Positions 48,492 through 61,300 of a DNA stretch of 64,000 nucleotides are shown here, one piece after another; positions within the stretch are counted from its first letter, which is position 1, and every line of letters starts with the position of its first letter. The position numbers were made by a program, and so were the translations under genes. Origin of the DNA: Azolla pinnata (Eukaryota; Streptophyta; Polypodiopsida; Salviniales; Salviniaceae); NCBI GenBank assembly GCA_037176905.1, contig JBBBWG010022223.1, positions 98,294 to 162,293 of the forward strand, in the 5' to 3' direction. A model generated the notes under the pieces. The model did not search any database. It was not told where the DNA came from and was given only the letters and a program-made list of their open reading frames with translations.

Positions 48492-49332
48492 CAAAACCTT
48501 AAATCCTAACCCTAAGAACCCTAAAACTTGGATGCTAGACCCTAAACCCTAAACCATAAACTATTGACCTAGCATTTTTATTCACGAAGAGAGTTTGTTT
48601 TTATTCATGGGAAGCCCCTCGCGTCCGAAAAACGAAGGGAGCCCTAAACCTTGGACTCTAAACCCTATAAACCTAAAACTATTGAACTGGCATTTTTTAT
48701 TTATAAAGAGAGTTGTTTTCATTCGTGGGAAGCCCCTTCGCATAGAAAAGGAAGGGAGCCCTAAACCTTAAACCCTAAAACCCGAACCCTAAACCCTAAA
48801 CCCGAAACCCCAAACCTTAAACCCTAATGCTAAAGCCTAAACCTTAATCCCTAAAACCTAAACCTTGAACCCTAAACCCTAAAACCTGAACCCTAAACTC
48901 TAAACCTTAACCCTATACCATAAACCTTAAACCTTAAAACCTGAATTCTAAACCTTAAACCCTAAAGCTTGAACCCTAAAGCCTAAACCCTAACCTAAAC
49001 CCTAAACCCTAAACCTTAAACCCGAAAACCCGAACCCTAAACCCTAAACCCTAAAACCTAAAACCTAAACCCTAAACCCTAAAACCTGAACCCTAAACTC
49101 TAAACCTTAACCCTAACCCTAAACCCTAAACCTTAACCCTTAAAACCAGAACCCTAAACCTTAAACCCTAAAAATTGAAGCCTAAAGCCTAAAGCCTAAC
49201 CCTAAACTCTAAACCTTAAACCCTAAAACCTAAAGCCCTAAACCCTAAACCCTAAACCCTAAACCCTAAACCCTAAACCCTAAACCCTAAACCCTAAACC
49301 CTAAACCCTAAAGCCTAAAGCCTAAACCCTAA
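48492..49332. repeat. Interstitial telomeric repeat, CCCTAAA type
   Basis: About 840 bp of degenerate CCCTAAA heptamers (with CCTTAAA, CCTAAAA, CCCGAAA variants) oriented CCCTAAA on the + strand. The stretch 49236-49312 is about 11 perfect copies. Near the left end, two copies of an about 130-bp non-telomeric segment (TTTTATTCA/TTTATA, AAAGAGAGTT, ATTC(A/G)TGGGAAGCCCCT, GAAGGGAGCCCTAAACC) are interspersed at 48571-48640 and 48692-48760. A fragment resembling the end of that segment (CTCCTTGCGTC through AAGGGAGCGG) borders the right end at 49340. Confidence 0.93.
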
Positions 49333-49489
49333 ATTGCTGAACTCCTTGCGTCAGAAAACCAAGGGAGCGGAAGAAGGGCATGCGTGGAAAATACAGAAAA
49401 CGGAGACATTTCTTTCCCTCTCAGAAGCTACACTGCGAAAGAGAAGAAGAGCGGGACGAGAGCAGGAAGAAGGCGCTGTGTGCGTGGCC

Positions 49490-52400
49490 ATGGCGATGTC
49501 CGGCGACACCGACACCAGGAGCTGGGCCGACCTTCTGCACAACTCCACCCAGCTCCTTCAAGCGGCAACTCCTTCCGCTCAGTTCCCTCCCATCCAGGTA
49601 ACATGGCAGCTCCGAGAGCTAGGGCCGTAACTCCCCCCCTTTACAATCAATGCCAGTGTTGTTGTCTTCTGTCATGGAGCTCTCCGATTCTAGACACTCT
49701 CGCTTTCCTGGCTGAAGAGTTTAGAGAGGCCACACGGTTCTTCTTTCCCTCCTCCGGGAGAAGGTTAGGCCAGATCATGTCGCTTTGTTTTTCCATTCTT
49801 TGATTGTGTGATGCTCATCCGCTCACACAGAAACTTAGTTCAGATCGGGTTCCTTCTTTTCCACAGAGGACTATAATGTCCACAGAGCCGTTTGGTCCAT
49901 CTCTTCTCATTTAAATGATAATGCTTTTTTACTGATACTTATTTGATCAATGTGTTCCTTTTTTGCATCAGAAATGTCCTTCTTTCTTGCACAGCAGAAT
50001 TCTCGACCAGTTTTTTTCCCATAATTTTTATCTGTTTTCCTCCCTGGCAAATAATTTTAACCAAAGCCATCGATTTTTGCAAAATCGGTGTATTTTATCT
50101 GTGGCATTTTTACGTAAGTGTTTTGTTTCTTTCCTAGAGACACGTCCATGATTTTGGCTGTTTTCTATTTCAATTTCTTCTATCACAGAGAAATTTAGAT
50201 CAATTGGAAGCCCTCTCAAGAAAGCTTAAAGAGAGAACTTCACGCCTTGAAGCTCCCAACCAGAATATTGCTGCAACAAGGTAGCCATTTCAACTGGTAA
50301 ATATAGTTTTGGTCGCTTTCAAATAGAGCTTCTATGGGTTTCTGTTCTGTTCTTATGTGGTCAAGAGTGGCGGCAGATGCTTGTGGTATATAACATCATC
50401 TGCACGGCTAGAAATGGGAACAGGCATGGAATAGTATGGTGTCCATGCAATATTGCAGAGCTTGAAACTAAATTGATTGAGCTGTCCTAGTTTTTTTTTA
50501 TGAGATACATCATTGGTTGATTTCCATTATTGTGTATGTTGACTCTCCAATCAAAATTTTTCTGCAACTAACCAGGCTTGATACATTTTATATTGTAAAT
50601 GAATTCTTAGAAACTTTTTGTAGTAGGTTCGTTATGTTCAAATTGGTATTTTTTTTCAAAGCATATGTGATTCAAAGAAATCTCCAGTTTGCAGGGTTTG
50701 AGCTAAAAAGAAGGTTAAAGTGCCATCTTTCATCCATGAAAACTTATATTAACCCAGAGTGTCTCCCCTCAAGATTGCAACAATTTCATGTGAGTGGGCT
50801 AATGTTTGCGCGGATCTGTTGAGGAAATTCATAGTATTGAGAACAAAGTAGCATGTTGCAATACACGTTTGGGTGCATTAAAATGGCTCAACGAATACCA
50901 TCCTGTCAATCTTGCTGATAGGTTGTCAACACATTATTTAGTCCTCAAACCTAGTAGTTGATGGATAGAGAAGTTCTATTCTGGATTGACTAGCAAGACA
51001 GACACAGTTTATGTCTTCGAGTCTTATAAATGCAGACTCCTAGTACTTTACCAGAGGAGGTTGTATTGTCTAGTACTAACAGTTTAAGCCCGAGTCTTTT
51101 ATATTGTATTTCAGCATCTACAACTAATCTTTTCATTCTGAAGATAATTACCAGTATTACTGATTCTCTGGCTTCCATGTAGATTGCTTGCACGAGAGGG
51201 TATTAATGCTGACCAGCTTACCAGAGATTTGAAGTCTTTTGAGCTGAAGGTGAGAGTTTCTTCAGTGCTTGTTGTTCTAACTTAAATAACTTGAGAGAGA
51301 AATAGGGTTGCAGGATTTTAGGTGTAATTTCACTATCATGCTTAATGAAATTGTACTGAGGTCATGAGCTGTAGAATATATGCAGAACATATCCAGATTT
51401 CTCTTATAAAGTAAAAATCATATAATTTGAACATGCTAAATGTTGAGGCCATTTTCTGATTGTATGCTGTACTTTCATACTAATCTTTCAGACAAGCTTT
51501 GAAGACGTTTTCCCTATTGAAGCAACTACAGTAGAAGAATATTTGCAGCAGGTGTGTTTCTCTGACTGATGCGTTGTGCCAAGTTTGATCCGGAAATGGA
51601 GAGTTAATCTATTCCTTTAATGCTAATTGTGTCTGCTTTCTGCGAGATTATACTTTTAACTGTTGTTCATAGGTACAAAGTTCACGGGGTTCTTGATATC
51701 CTGTCTCGGATTGGATCTGTGCCGATTATTTTATAATTGGAAATGTCAATCTGTAGGTCGGCAGTGTTTTCTTGCTTGTTATACCAGATATAGTACTTGT
51801 TTGATTCAATGTTAATGTAATGCATCATTGCTATGAGTTTTTCACATGGAATATATGAACTTGTGATTGTGTATCGATTTTGTATGTGCCATAATTAAAA
51901 GCAAGATTTTCTATGTTAAGCCAGCTCACTTTTAGAATGCTCGTCAATCCATTTTAGGTTCTGGATGGTTTATTTAATGTATAAATATCTGAACATTTCC
52001 TCCTGAAAATGGAGGGGTCATGTCAGAAAGTATGCAGTACTTCAGTAGTGACCCCCTCGACAAGATTATATTTAGTATCTTCTCTGTGATGCCATACAAT
52101 ATTTTTATCTAAGATAATGCCCTTGATCTTGCATTGTTTTGTCTACTTTTATTTTTCATAATTGGACTGGACTTCGATATGTAGACTTTGACCAATATCT
52201 TTCTCCACCCATGTAACAAGATACTGCAATATTAGCTGGACGTTTGTTTGAGCGGTGCAGTTGAGCGTGTATGTTTCTTTGCTCCAACTGTGTTCTTAGT
52301 AACAGTATTAGCAAATTTTGCAGGTTCACGAAATGACTATGCTTTCTGCCATACAAGGAGCACAGAAAGATAATCTTCGAGCATTTAATGGCTACATGAT

Positions 52401-55400
52401 GAAGACACTTGAGGTGAGGGTTGTTTAATTTGTTATATATTGATAATTTGATTCTGAAGTCTATCATCTATCACAAAATTGTATGGACCAATCAAGTGAC
52501 TTATTAATGTACTCTTTCAGGATGAGTGGCAAAAAGAAAAAAGAGATTTTTTGCACACATTAAGTCGATTACCACTTACTCTTGCTCCAAGCATTAGCAC
52601 GCCAACAAGTGCAAAGCAAACTCAGAGGGGTCAAGTTGTCCCATATAGTGCAAAATCTTCACAAGAGATGCAGATTCGTGAATCTGTACAGACCACCTAC
52701 GAAGAAAGAAAACCGGCAGCATATGCTGCAGTTGTTGTAAAGCTGAATGACTCAAGAGAACGGAGCATATCTTTTAATGTGAGTTTTTTTGTTTGTAAAG
52801 AAATTTCTCTAAGTGGTCACTCATATTGTTAATATGTGTATGCATATTTTTCACATATGAGATTCTCATTTTAATGGTTTTTAATAATAGTTGTAATGAT
52901 CTCAGTCTTAATGTTTGTCTTCATGATTGGTATATGACCAATGTCTATGAATTGGAAAAACAAAACTCAGTTCGTAGAAAATTATTTGGGCACTGTGGGT
53001 TACATCAGTTCTCTTCATAGTACACACAAGAACAGGTGCATAATATCTTTCTTATCCCTGATGAAAAGCTCGTAGAAATTACTGCAGTGAGGAGATGTGA
53101 AATGGGAACACAGTTATGGAGTTACACATCTTGTGGGCATTGATGCTTATAGTGATGTGGGTAGGGTCAAATATATTTTCTTTTAAACAATGTACAGTAG
53201 TTGCTCTTTTGTGTTTCTTTTCCTTGGTTCTGGCCATAATAACATATCCTTGAGTTCGTAGCTGGCCAATTCTTTGGAAGAGAGATCAAGCTATTTATTT
53301 GTATCTGAGAATGATGTATATCCTAGACTAATGGTATTGCTACGTATAGGTGACTGAACAATGTTCCAATGCATAATATATTAGTGACATCAATTCTTGG
53401 AAGTTCTTTAGAATAGAGATATTGTGCTACTTGTTTTTAAGATTCTGTTCGTTTCCATTCCTATACACTATCCCATGTTTTAATAACAACTTTGTAGCAT
53501 TGCATTTACATCAACGTAAATATTATATATGTAGGCTGCAGCTGCTTTTAAGGAAGCATGGGAAACTGTAGCTGATGATGTACATGGATCAAAGTCGGTT
53601 ATGATGCGAAAAGTATGGCAACTTATCCAGGTGAAGATCGGTTAAACTGACTTGTGATTACGTATTTACATTTCATCTTACTTTTCAAGTGCTTTTTCTG
53701 GCCTATTCTTACGTGATTGTCTGTCTGCAATTTCAGAGCTTGGTTTCAGAAAATGTTGATACTTCTGGCAACTTGACAAGGAAAATGCAGTTGATAATAG
53801 CTGCCCGACATCATCTTGAAGAAGGTCATGAAAAGTACATTCGCGATACAATACAAAATCATCCTGCACAGGTAAAGTTCTAGTAGATAATAGATTCAAA
53901 TAAATTTTCAATATTCACTACTAGTGTTCTGGTAGTGCAGGCTGCACTTGGAGGCTCAACAGGAAATCTGCAGCTTGTTCATGCTTTTTTGAGGGTAGGA
54001 AGTTGTTCTTTCAGCGCTGCTCTATATGTCACATTCTTTGTATTGGTTGCAACTAGCTCAATTCAGAATCATTTGATGATTAAAATACATACTGATAATG
54101 CAGGTGCGTTTGAGAGATCATGGTTTACTTGATTTTGATGGTCAGCAACTCCGACGGCAACCGCCTTTTGATACCACTTGGCATCAGGTACTCATGGCAG
54201 ATATATGAACTTCGTTGAATCTGGTTCCCAAAAATTGATGGACGTATTTGTTGTATTGCACAATAGCATGATTATTATGCTTTGAAGTTACTCATGTACA
54301 CATGTTGCGCTTCTTGCCTTTCAGGTGTTCTGAAAACCTCTATGGACTTTTATCATCTTTCTTTCTCTGTACTTTTTCTTTGGATCTATCATTTTTCTTT
54401 TCTGCATGCCTTATTGTTTGCCAAATTGCACCTTGAAGAGAAAGAGATAGAGTTTGTTCTTTTTGGAAACCTTAAGTTGAACTGTGTAATCACATGGAAC
54501 CCTTCTTTTTTATGTAATTGGATGAACTGTGCCAGTAGGCCCTATGCTTGGGTGTCAGTAGATGGCCATAATGACTCTCGTTTTTGCTGTTTGTCTAACC
54601 ACAGGATCATTTCTTTATCAGAAACTTATCTCACATATAAATTTCTGTTTGATTAGTAGCAATCAGCCCTTTCATGCGGTTATATTATGGTAAACTGCTC
54701 CACAAACATCAATAAACACACATGTTGTAGAATTGCTTGGGTGGAATGTGGGATATTACTTTGTAGTATTTCAGTGTGTTTCCCTAAATCTGCCACCCTA
54801 ATGTAGTGATAATATATGTTGCTTATTATTGGACATTTTCTGGCATTGTGATTCTGTTGAGATGCTGCATTTAAGTTTGACATCAACTTATGGACACGTT
54901 TTACATGTATTTCTACAGATATTCTTTTGCTTACGTACGGGGTATTATGAAGAAGCGAAAGAAGTTGCTGAATCATCAAGAGTTAGTAGGGCCTTTGCAT
55001 CGCAGGTCTGACTGTACAGCATTGATTATTTAACCTGTTTCATTGAATTTGAAGTCACAATTTTTGCTGATAATACGCTGTGATTACTAATCGATCTTTA
55101 ATGGTTTGCAGTTGATAGAATGGATATCCACTCGAGGTATAGTAAGTGAGTCAACTTCAGCATCAGCAACAGAAGAGTGTGAGCGCATGATGAGAACTGT
55201 AGACAGACCTGGGAGGGTTGGCACTGAAAAATATAAACTTTTAGTGTATGCAATTGTTTCTGGGAGCAGGCAGTTGATGGATAAGCTTTTAAGAGAGATA
55301 CCTACATTATTCAACACGATAGAAGACTTCTTGTGGTTCAACCTTGCAGTGGCAAAAGATGATAATAAGATCTCTTTAGTTGGAATGAATATTGGGATGC

Positions 55401-57225
55401 AGCCATACACTATCGAGGACCTTCAAACCTATCTGCTTAAATTTGAGCCATCATATTATACACGGAATGGCAAAGATCCTCTAGTTTATCCATACGTGTT
55501 ACTTCTTAGCCTTCAGCTGCATGCAGCTATTTCCTACCTGGTTAATGAACCAGGAAGTGACAATATAGATGCTGTTCATATAGCTATAGCAATAGCTGAT
55601 AGCGGGGTTCTTATTGAGAAAGGAATGAATAGGGCATGCAACCTTGGCTCAATGGATACTGTCACAGAAATTGCAGGAATTATCCGGTATTATGGATTGG
55701 CTTACAAGCGGCAAAGGAATTTAGCTCTTGCCCTTGAATACTATGTGCAGGCTGCGGCAGCAATGGGTGGTGGTATTTCATCATGGGGTGCTCATGCAAG
55801 TGTTGATCTGGCACGTCAGCGGCAAATGATGCTCAAACAACTACTATCAGAAATTCTGCTTAGTGATGGAGGAGTTCAACTTCTTCTTGGACCATTTGGC
55901 ACAGGTTCTGAAGGTGCTTTGAGGAGATTCATACCAGATCATGAATCACAATGCCATTTCTTGCTGGAGGTTGCATCCCAATGTCAAGAATCTGGTGTAT
56001 TTGACAAGGTGAAAAATCCAGGTCCCCTTTCATTTCTTTTATCTTGAAGTATGGAGGATCTCTCACTACAACATGTCTTATCCAGGCTATCGAACTGTTG
56101 AAGCGTGTTGGTGCATTTGCTGCAGCCTTGGAGATTGTTAATAACCGTCTCTCTGATGCAGTAAATTCTGTTAGTATTGGCAGAATGGATGGAGAAACCA
56201 AAGCAACAGGGCTAATCTTAGCCGGGAATAGTATCATTGAAGCAACCAAAGTTCTTGGTGTTACCAGGTTTGCCAACTTTCTATTGAGCTCTCTTGAAAG
56301 ATATTGATATAGTGACAGAAGTTGATTCTATAGTGACATTGTTTAATGAGGTGTTTATATATCTAGCTTCTGTTTGGCCTTTGTTGGTTCAATTAAAGGC
56401 GTCTTGAGGAGAATAGGGCTGACATTTTGTGAATAATGAACCAGTTGAAGCCGTTGTCCAGCTTAGCTTGCATGTGCTTTTCTTGTGTCATTAATCTTAA
56501 GAAAGGCGCACTACTACAATATGGAATGATGACAATCCATCTTCTGAAGTTTTAAACAATTGTGCTCAGTCGCCTAACTTCAATCTGACCTTTTGGCTTT
56601 CTGAAGGCATACAAATACTGCATATTCTCGCTGGCGTGTTTATGTGGAAACATGCATGTTTTGTATTCTCAAAACTTTTAAAATGCTTTATGAGATGGTT
56701 GAAGAGTTGTGTATGATTCAAATAAATCATCCATGATTTGTGACAATAGTTGGTGTTTTGACAGTATTCAGGATAGGGAAATGATTGCTGAAAGGCAGGC
56801 TGCATTGAGGCAACTGGAAACAATATTGACATTCCACAAGCTTGCAAGAAATGGGAAATATAGTGACGCGCTAGTTGAACTTTCCAAGCTGTCATTTCTA
56901 CCATTAGATAATTGGAAATATGACCTTGGAACTGATTCTCTACAGAATGTTCAACCAAGTGTCAAAGCTTGCATCCCAGAACTTTTGAAGGTTGCGCTCT
57001 CTTGCCTGGATAACATCCCAGATGTTGATGGCAGTATACGAAGAATGAGGGGAAAGGTTAGTACCATACATGATTCGACGTTTTTCCTGTGATCTCTGAT
57101 CCGACTCCATTAGTTGTTGACATCATGACATGTTTTTACTACTACAGATTGCAAGTTTCATTGCAAATGCTTTGCCAAAGGGCTTGCCGAATGAATTGTA
57201 TGAAAGAGTTGCACGGATGCTTTGA
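49490..57225 (+). CDS. NUP93: Nucleoporin NUP93 (Nic96 family)
   Basis: Fifteen exons: 49490-49597, 50189-50280, 51183-51249, 51492-51551, 52324-52413, 52521-52778, 53535-53630, 53737-53871, 53941-53994, 54104-54187, 54919-55005, 55112-56008, 56086-56267, 56765-57056 and 57148-57225. They give 2580 nt and 859 aa, close to the 861 aa or so of Arabidopsis NUP93A. The protein is a scaffold of the nuclear pore inner ring. The N-terminal coiled coil reads NLDQLEALSRKLKE, then ATRLLAREGINADQL and VEEYLQQVHEM. The Nic96 alpha-solenoid fills the rest, with DEWQKEKRDFL, FFCLRTGYYEEAKEVA, and in the large exon 12 TGNGKDPLVYPY-like and AYKRQRNLALALEYY helices. It ends NELYERVARML. All introns are GT-AG. 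The ATG at 49490 is the first of the family-like N terminus (MAMSGDTDTRSWADLL). The telomere-repeat block ends about 160 bp upstream, so it lies in the promoter or leader. Confidence 0.95.
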
Positions 57226-58375
57226 TGAACTGATCCATTTCATCAAGGAGTGGTGGGTGACACTGAGCTCACCCTGAGGACTTCCGAAGGATCTTGAAAG
57301 GAAAGTTTATATATCTTGAAAGGAAACTTATAAACAACTGTTAGGGCTAGAAATCTGCATGCAGCAGCCGCACGAAAATATTCAGCGTTGACCATCATAT
57401 ATACTAGCATTGGGACCTCACAACTGTTGTCTCCAGAGGTTTCTTCAGCTCTTTACCCACCCTGTTTCATCTTACGGTGGTTTTATCAGAGTAATCAATG
57501 TAACATCTGAGCATTTGATGAGCTTATCATTTCATGTGACCGGTGTATAAAGTTGGGTGATTGTGATTTTAGTGTCTTTGTGGATTTTTGACAAAAAAAA
57601 TATTGAAAGCAAGGGAAGCTGTTCTTGACGTTGTGTTAAATGGTATCAAGTTGATTCCTAATCTGGGCAGTAACCTTGTATTGAGTTGCTCCTTCGATGG
57701 AAGCAGTTTAAGGCTACGAATCAAGGAGCAAATTAAATCGTTTTAAGACCTAAATCTCGATGCAAGACTTCAGGGGTTTTTTTAGCTCGTATCAGGATAC
57801 TGTTGTAGTAGCCGCCAACAATTTGATGCTGGCATAAAAAATCAAGTCAATGAAATCCGTGCACTATCAATATGATCAGACAATTACTGTAAGAAACCAT
57901 GCTGTAGAATTCATCGAAAAGTTTTTTAAGTTGATAAAATCGTACTTGGAACTTAATACAAGATAAAGAGCACAAAGGTTTAGAGATCGATCAGTTTTCT
58001 GTTTGATTTATCTCCTTGATTAGTTTAGTTATAGGTGATCGTCATAAAAAAAAACTAACCAATTTATCAATAATCGGTATCAAAATGTAAATGATTTTAC
58101 TGATAAAAATTGTAGATGGCATTATAATTACATCAAATGGTAATTTGCACGGTTATCCATAATTTTCCCTTGGGAATAAAACTATTACACCATAGGATAT
58201 AATCATGTGGGTGGTTGAGCCCAAACCTAAAGAAAAACAAGCACAAATTTATCCTGCTGAATGCAATAATAGCTCAATTATTCTTGCGGATCACTAATTA
58301 AGTTCCCTATCCAATTAAATATTACCGAAAGTTCACCGTCCAAGCAAATAAGCGTGACGGCAGCTCTCTTAGATC
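57226..58375. other. Intergenic between convergent NUP93 and DUS3
   Basis: AT-rich, about 1.15 kb, holding the two 3' UTRs. No repeat or gene stands out. Confidence 0.6.
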
Positions 58376-61300
58376 TTAGCCATTTTCAGTTCTATCATAG
58401 GCATTAGACTTGTGACGTGGTGTAAAGCTGAAATTTGCAGGAGCAGGGCCTAAAAGCATCTCTGATATTCGAACCTGAGACAAGCATTGCAAGGCTACTT
58501 TATTTCTACATTCACAACAAAGATCAGGATTTAAGAGAAACATTAGTAAGCATAGCCTTACCCAATCAGCAGCACTGTCAGATGCCATCAATGTCTCTAG
58601 CTCATCACGGCCACAGTAAAGTGGTGGTCTCCAGTTCAATTTCTGTGGTATCACTTCCAGCAAACCAACAGGTATATAACGATGCATGTAACTTAACCAT
58701 TGCAGCAAGAAATGCCTTGTTGTTTCAACACCTGAAACAAACAAGGTGCCTCAAAGTTTTACTGGGTTCAATGAAGATGAAATATACATCCAACTGCTCA
58801 ATTCGTTTTTGTGCTATAATTATGTAAATACCATAAGATGGAAACGTTAACATCTCTCGGCTTCATGTGAAGTGCATCTATATAAGTGTAGTCACTCTAT
58901 TATCTGTGTTTCTTTTTTTGCATAAATCCCCTTTTTTCCTGGTTCCCGCCTTATTTGTACACAAATTTAAAATTTTTCTTATTATCTAGAATAGTTGGTC
59001 ATTGGACTTCACCTTTAGAATCTGAACCCCAATGCTCCAGTCCAAATCGCACATAATCCTTCAATATGTCCAACCTCTCATTTGATGATATGTCCCAGTG
59101 CCGTTGCTCCTTGATTTCTGTGAGCAACCATGGCTACAAAATATTTTTCTGTTAACAAGATTTTCCTGGAATTCATCAGCAAGGCGTGCTCACTTGCAGC
59201 TTACCTTGATCAGTACACCTCTAGCAACCATACACGTTGAGAGCTTTGAAGCATTTAAATGTTCATTCCAATCAGTGTATGCAAAGATATCTCCATTTCC
59301 TATAACTTGCAGATCCGCAGATGCAAGATTACAGCTCTTATATATATAATCCCAATCGGCGAGCTTACTATATCGCTGTTGCCGTGTTCTCCCATGGATT
59401 GTCAGCGCACTAGCTCCCCAGTTGTGAACATCGCCGATAAACGACTGAACACAGTTTTTTCCTTCATAGTAACCCGTGCGTACCTAGGACAGAAAATACT
59501 GATATAAAATCTTTAGAAACATTATTATCGTTCATTCAGATGATGTCACAAAAGAAGCAACTGCTAACCTTCACAGTCAGTTGGCACTCAATAGAATTAG
59601 CTGTAGCCTTCACAATCTGTTGAAGTCTTGATGGCTTTGTGAGGAGGCATGACCCAGCCCCTTTATTCACAACCAAGTCAATAGGACATCCTACATTTAT
59701 ATCAATGAAATCAATTTCAGATTCTTTATCAATAATCTCTGCAGCACGTGCAGCTGTATCTGGGTAAGCTGCACATATTTGAACTCCAAAAACGTCTTCA
59801 CTACGATGCCTTCTCATTAAAGCCCACTCTGAAGCCTGGCCCTGGAGAAAATTACCATAAAACTTTAAAATGCAATCAGTGTGACAGAGTATCCATCAGT
59901 AGATTTAAGAACCTGCCTGCAATAAGTTGGTACACATTGCCATTTCACCACATGTGATGTCAGCTCCTAACTGCTTGCAGACTCTCCGAAATGGCAAGTT
60001 CCCAACTGTAGTCAAAGGTGCCACATAAACCTTCCCTCGAAAGTCAATAAGTTTCTTTTCCCTCAAACCAATTTTGCATTCAATAAAATCATTGTCATCT
60101 AGGTTTCTCCTAGATGGGGACATGCCATCTGGCATCACATTAATTCCATTAGTGCCTTCTGAAGATTGGAGGATATCATGTTCACTGCAAGTTCTTGGCT
60201 TCTTCAACAATCGTAGACCCTCTCCATTTAATATATCATAAACTGAATGGTCTAAAGCTGCTAAATGAGCAGCCTGCGTCTCTTCAACCGTTGCACTGTT
60301 GTTTATATTCAATGGAAGGGGTGTGGAGGAGGATTTCTCTGATGCTCGTGGCTTTGATTTTCCCTTCAGTGAAAGTAAAATTTAGAGATCTCTCTCCCTC
60401 TCTCTCTCTGTATATATGTAGAAGGAAAAACTATATACATGTGGCATTATCCATTTAGCAATGATTATACATCGTTTTATCAAGCCATTGCAAATGAGAT
60501 GACTTACCAAAATACCAAGCAATTGGAGTTGTGCATCTGCTCTGGGGAAAGATGCAAGATTTTTCCATAACCGCTTTTGTAAATCTTTCTTGAGAGTATT
60601 GAGCTCATTAGGATTATCATCTCCGAGTACCTCACAATTATCATTTACCTTCCCTGTGTGAGAACCAGCAAATCTGCATGCTGCACCATATGCGCAGGAT
60701 CTGTTCATTGCCATGAAAGGACATTCACCAGGCAGGTCTGGTAATTTCTGCAGGAACCAAATTTAGTTGAATGATGCATTTATTTCCACAATGAAACTCT
60801 TATTATACTTCATAAATGTTTATTTGTATAATCTATTCTAGCAAAAAACGTTTGTGGAAGCAACTGCCTCAAAAACCTTTATACAAGAGAGAAATTGTTT
60901 CCACACAAAGAACAGTGATTGTAGTGCATAAATTCATTGAACTTAAGATGATTGTCTCAGGAAGAAAGAGTCTTCTCAGACTTAAACATCTCAAGTTGGT
61001 GTATAAAATTCATAAAAATCGAATTTTAATCTCGAAACTGTCAGTCTCTGTCGAAGGAGAACAAGATCATACTCTAGCTGAAAGAAAACGGGTGACAAAA
61101 CGTAAAATTACACCATAATAGAACAATTAGTGATTCCATCATGTTACTCTCAGCGAAATTTCACAACACTTTGCAAAATGTGACAGCAAGTACTGCTAAA
61201 ACATGATTCAAAAGAATTATCACAGTACAATAGCATGCAGGGGGTAGTATTAATAGAAATTACATCACGACAATCAGTTAGAGCTGTAATCAAACGATTG

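Noticed and set aside
48492-49332. A true chromosome end
   Set aside because: The repeats are degenerate and flanked on both sides by ordinary genes, so this is interstitial.
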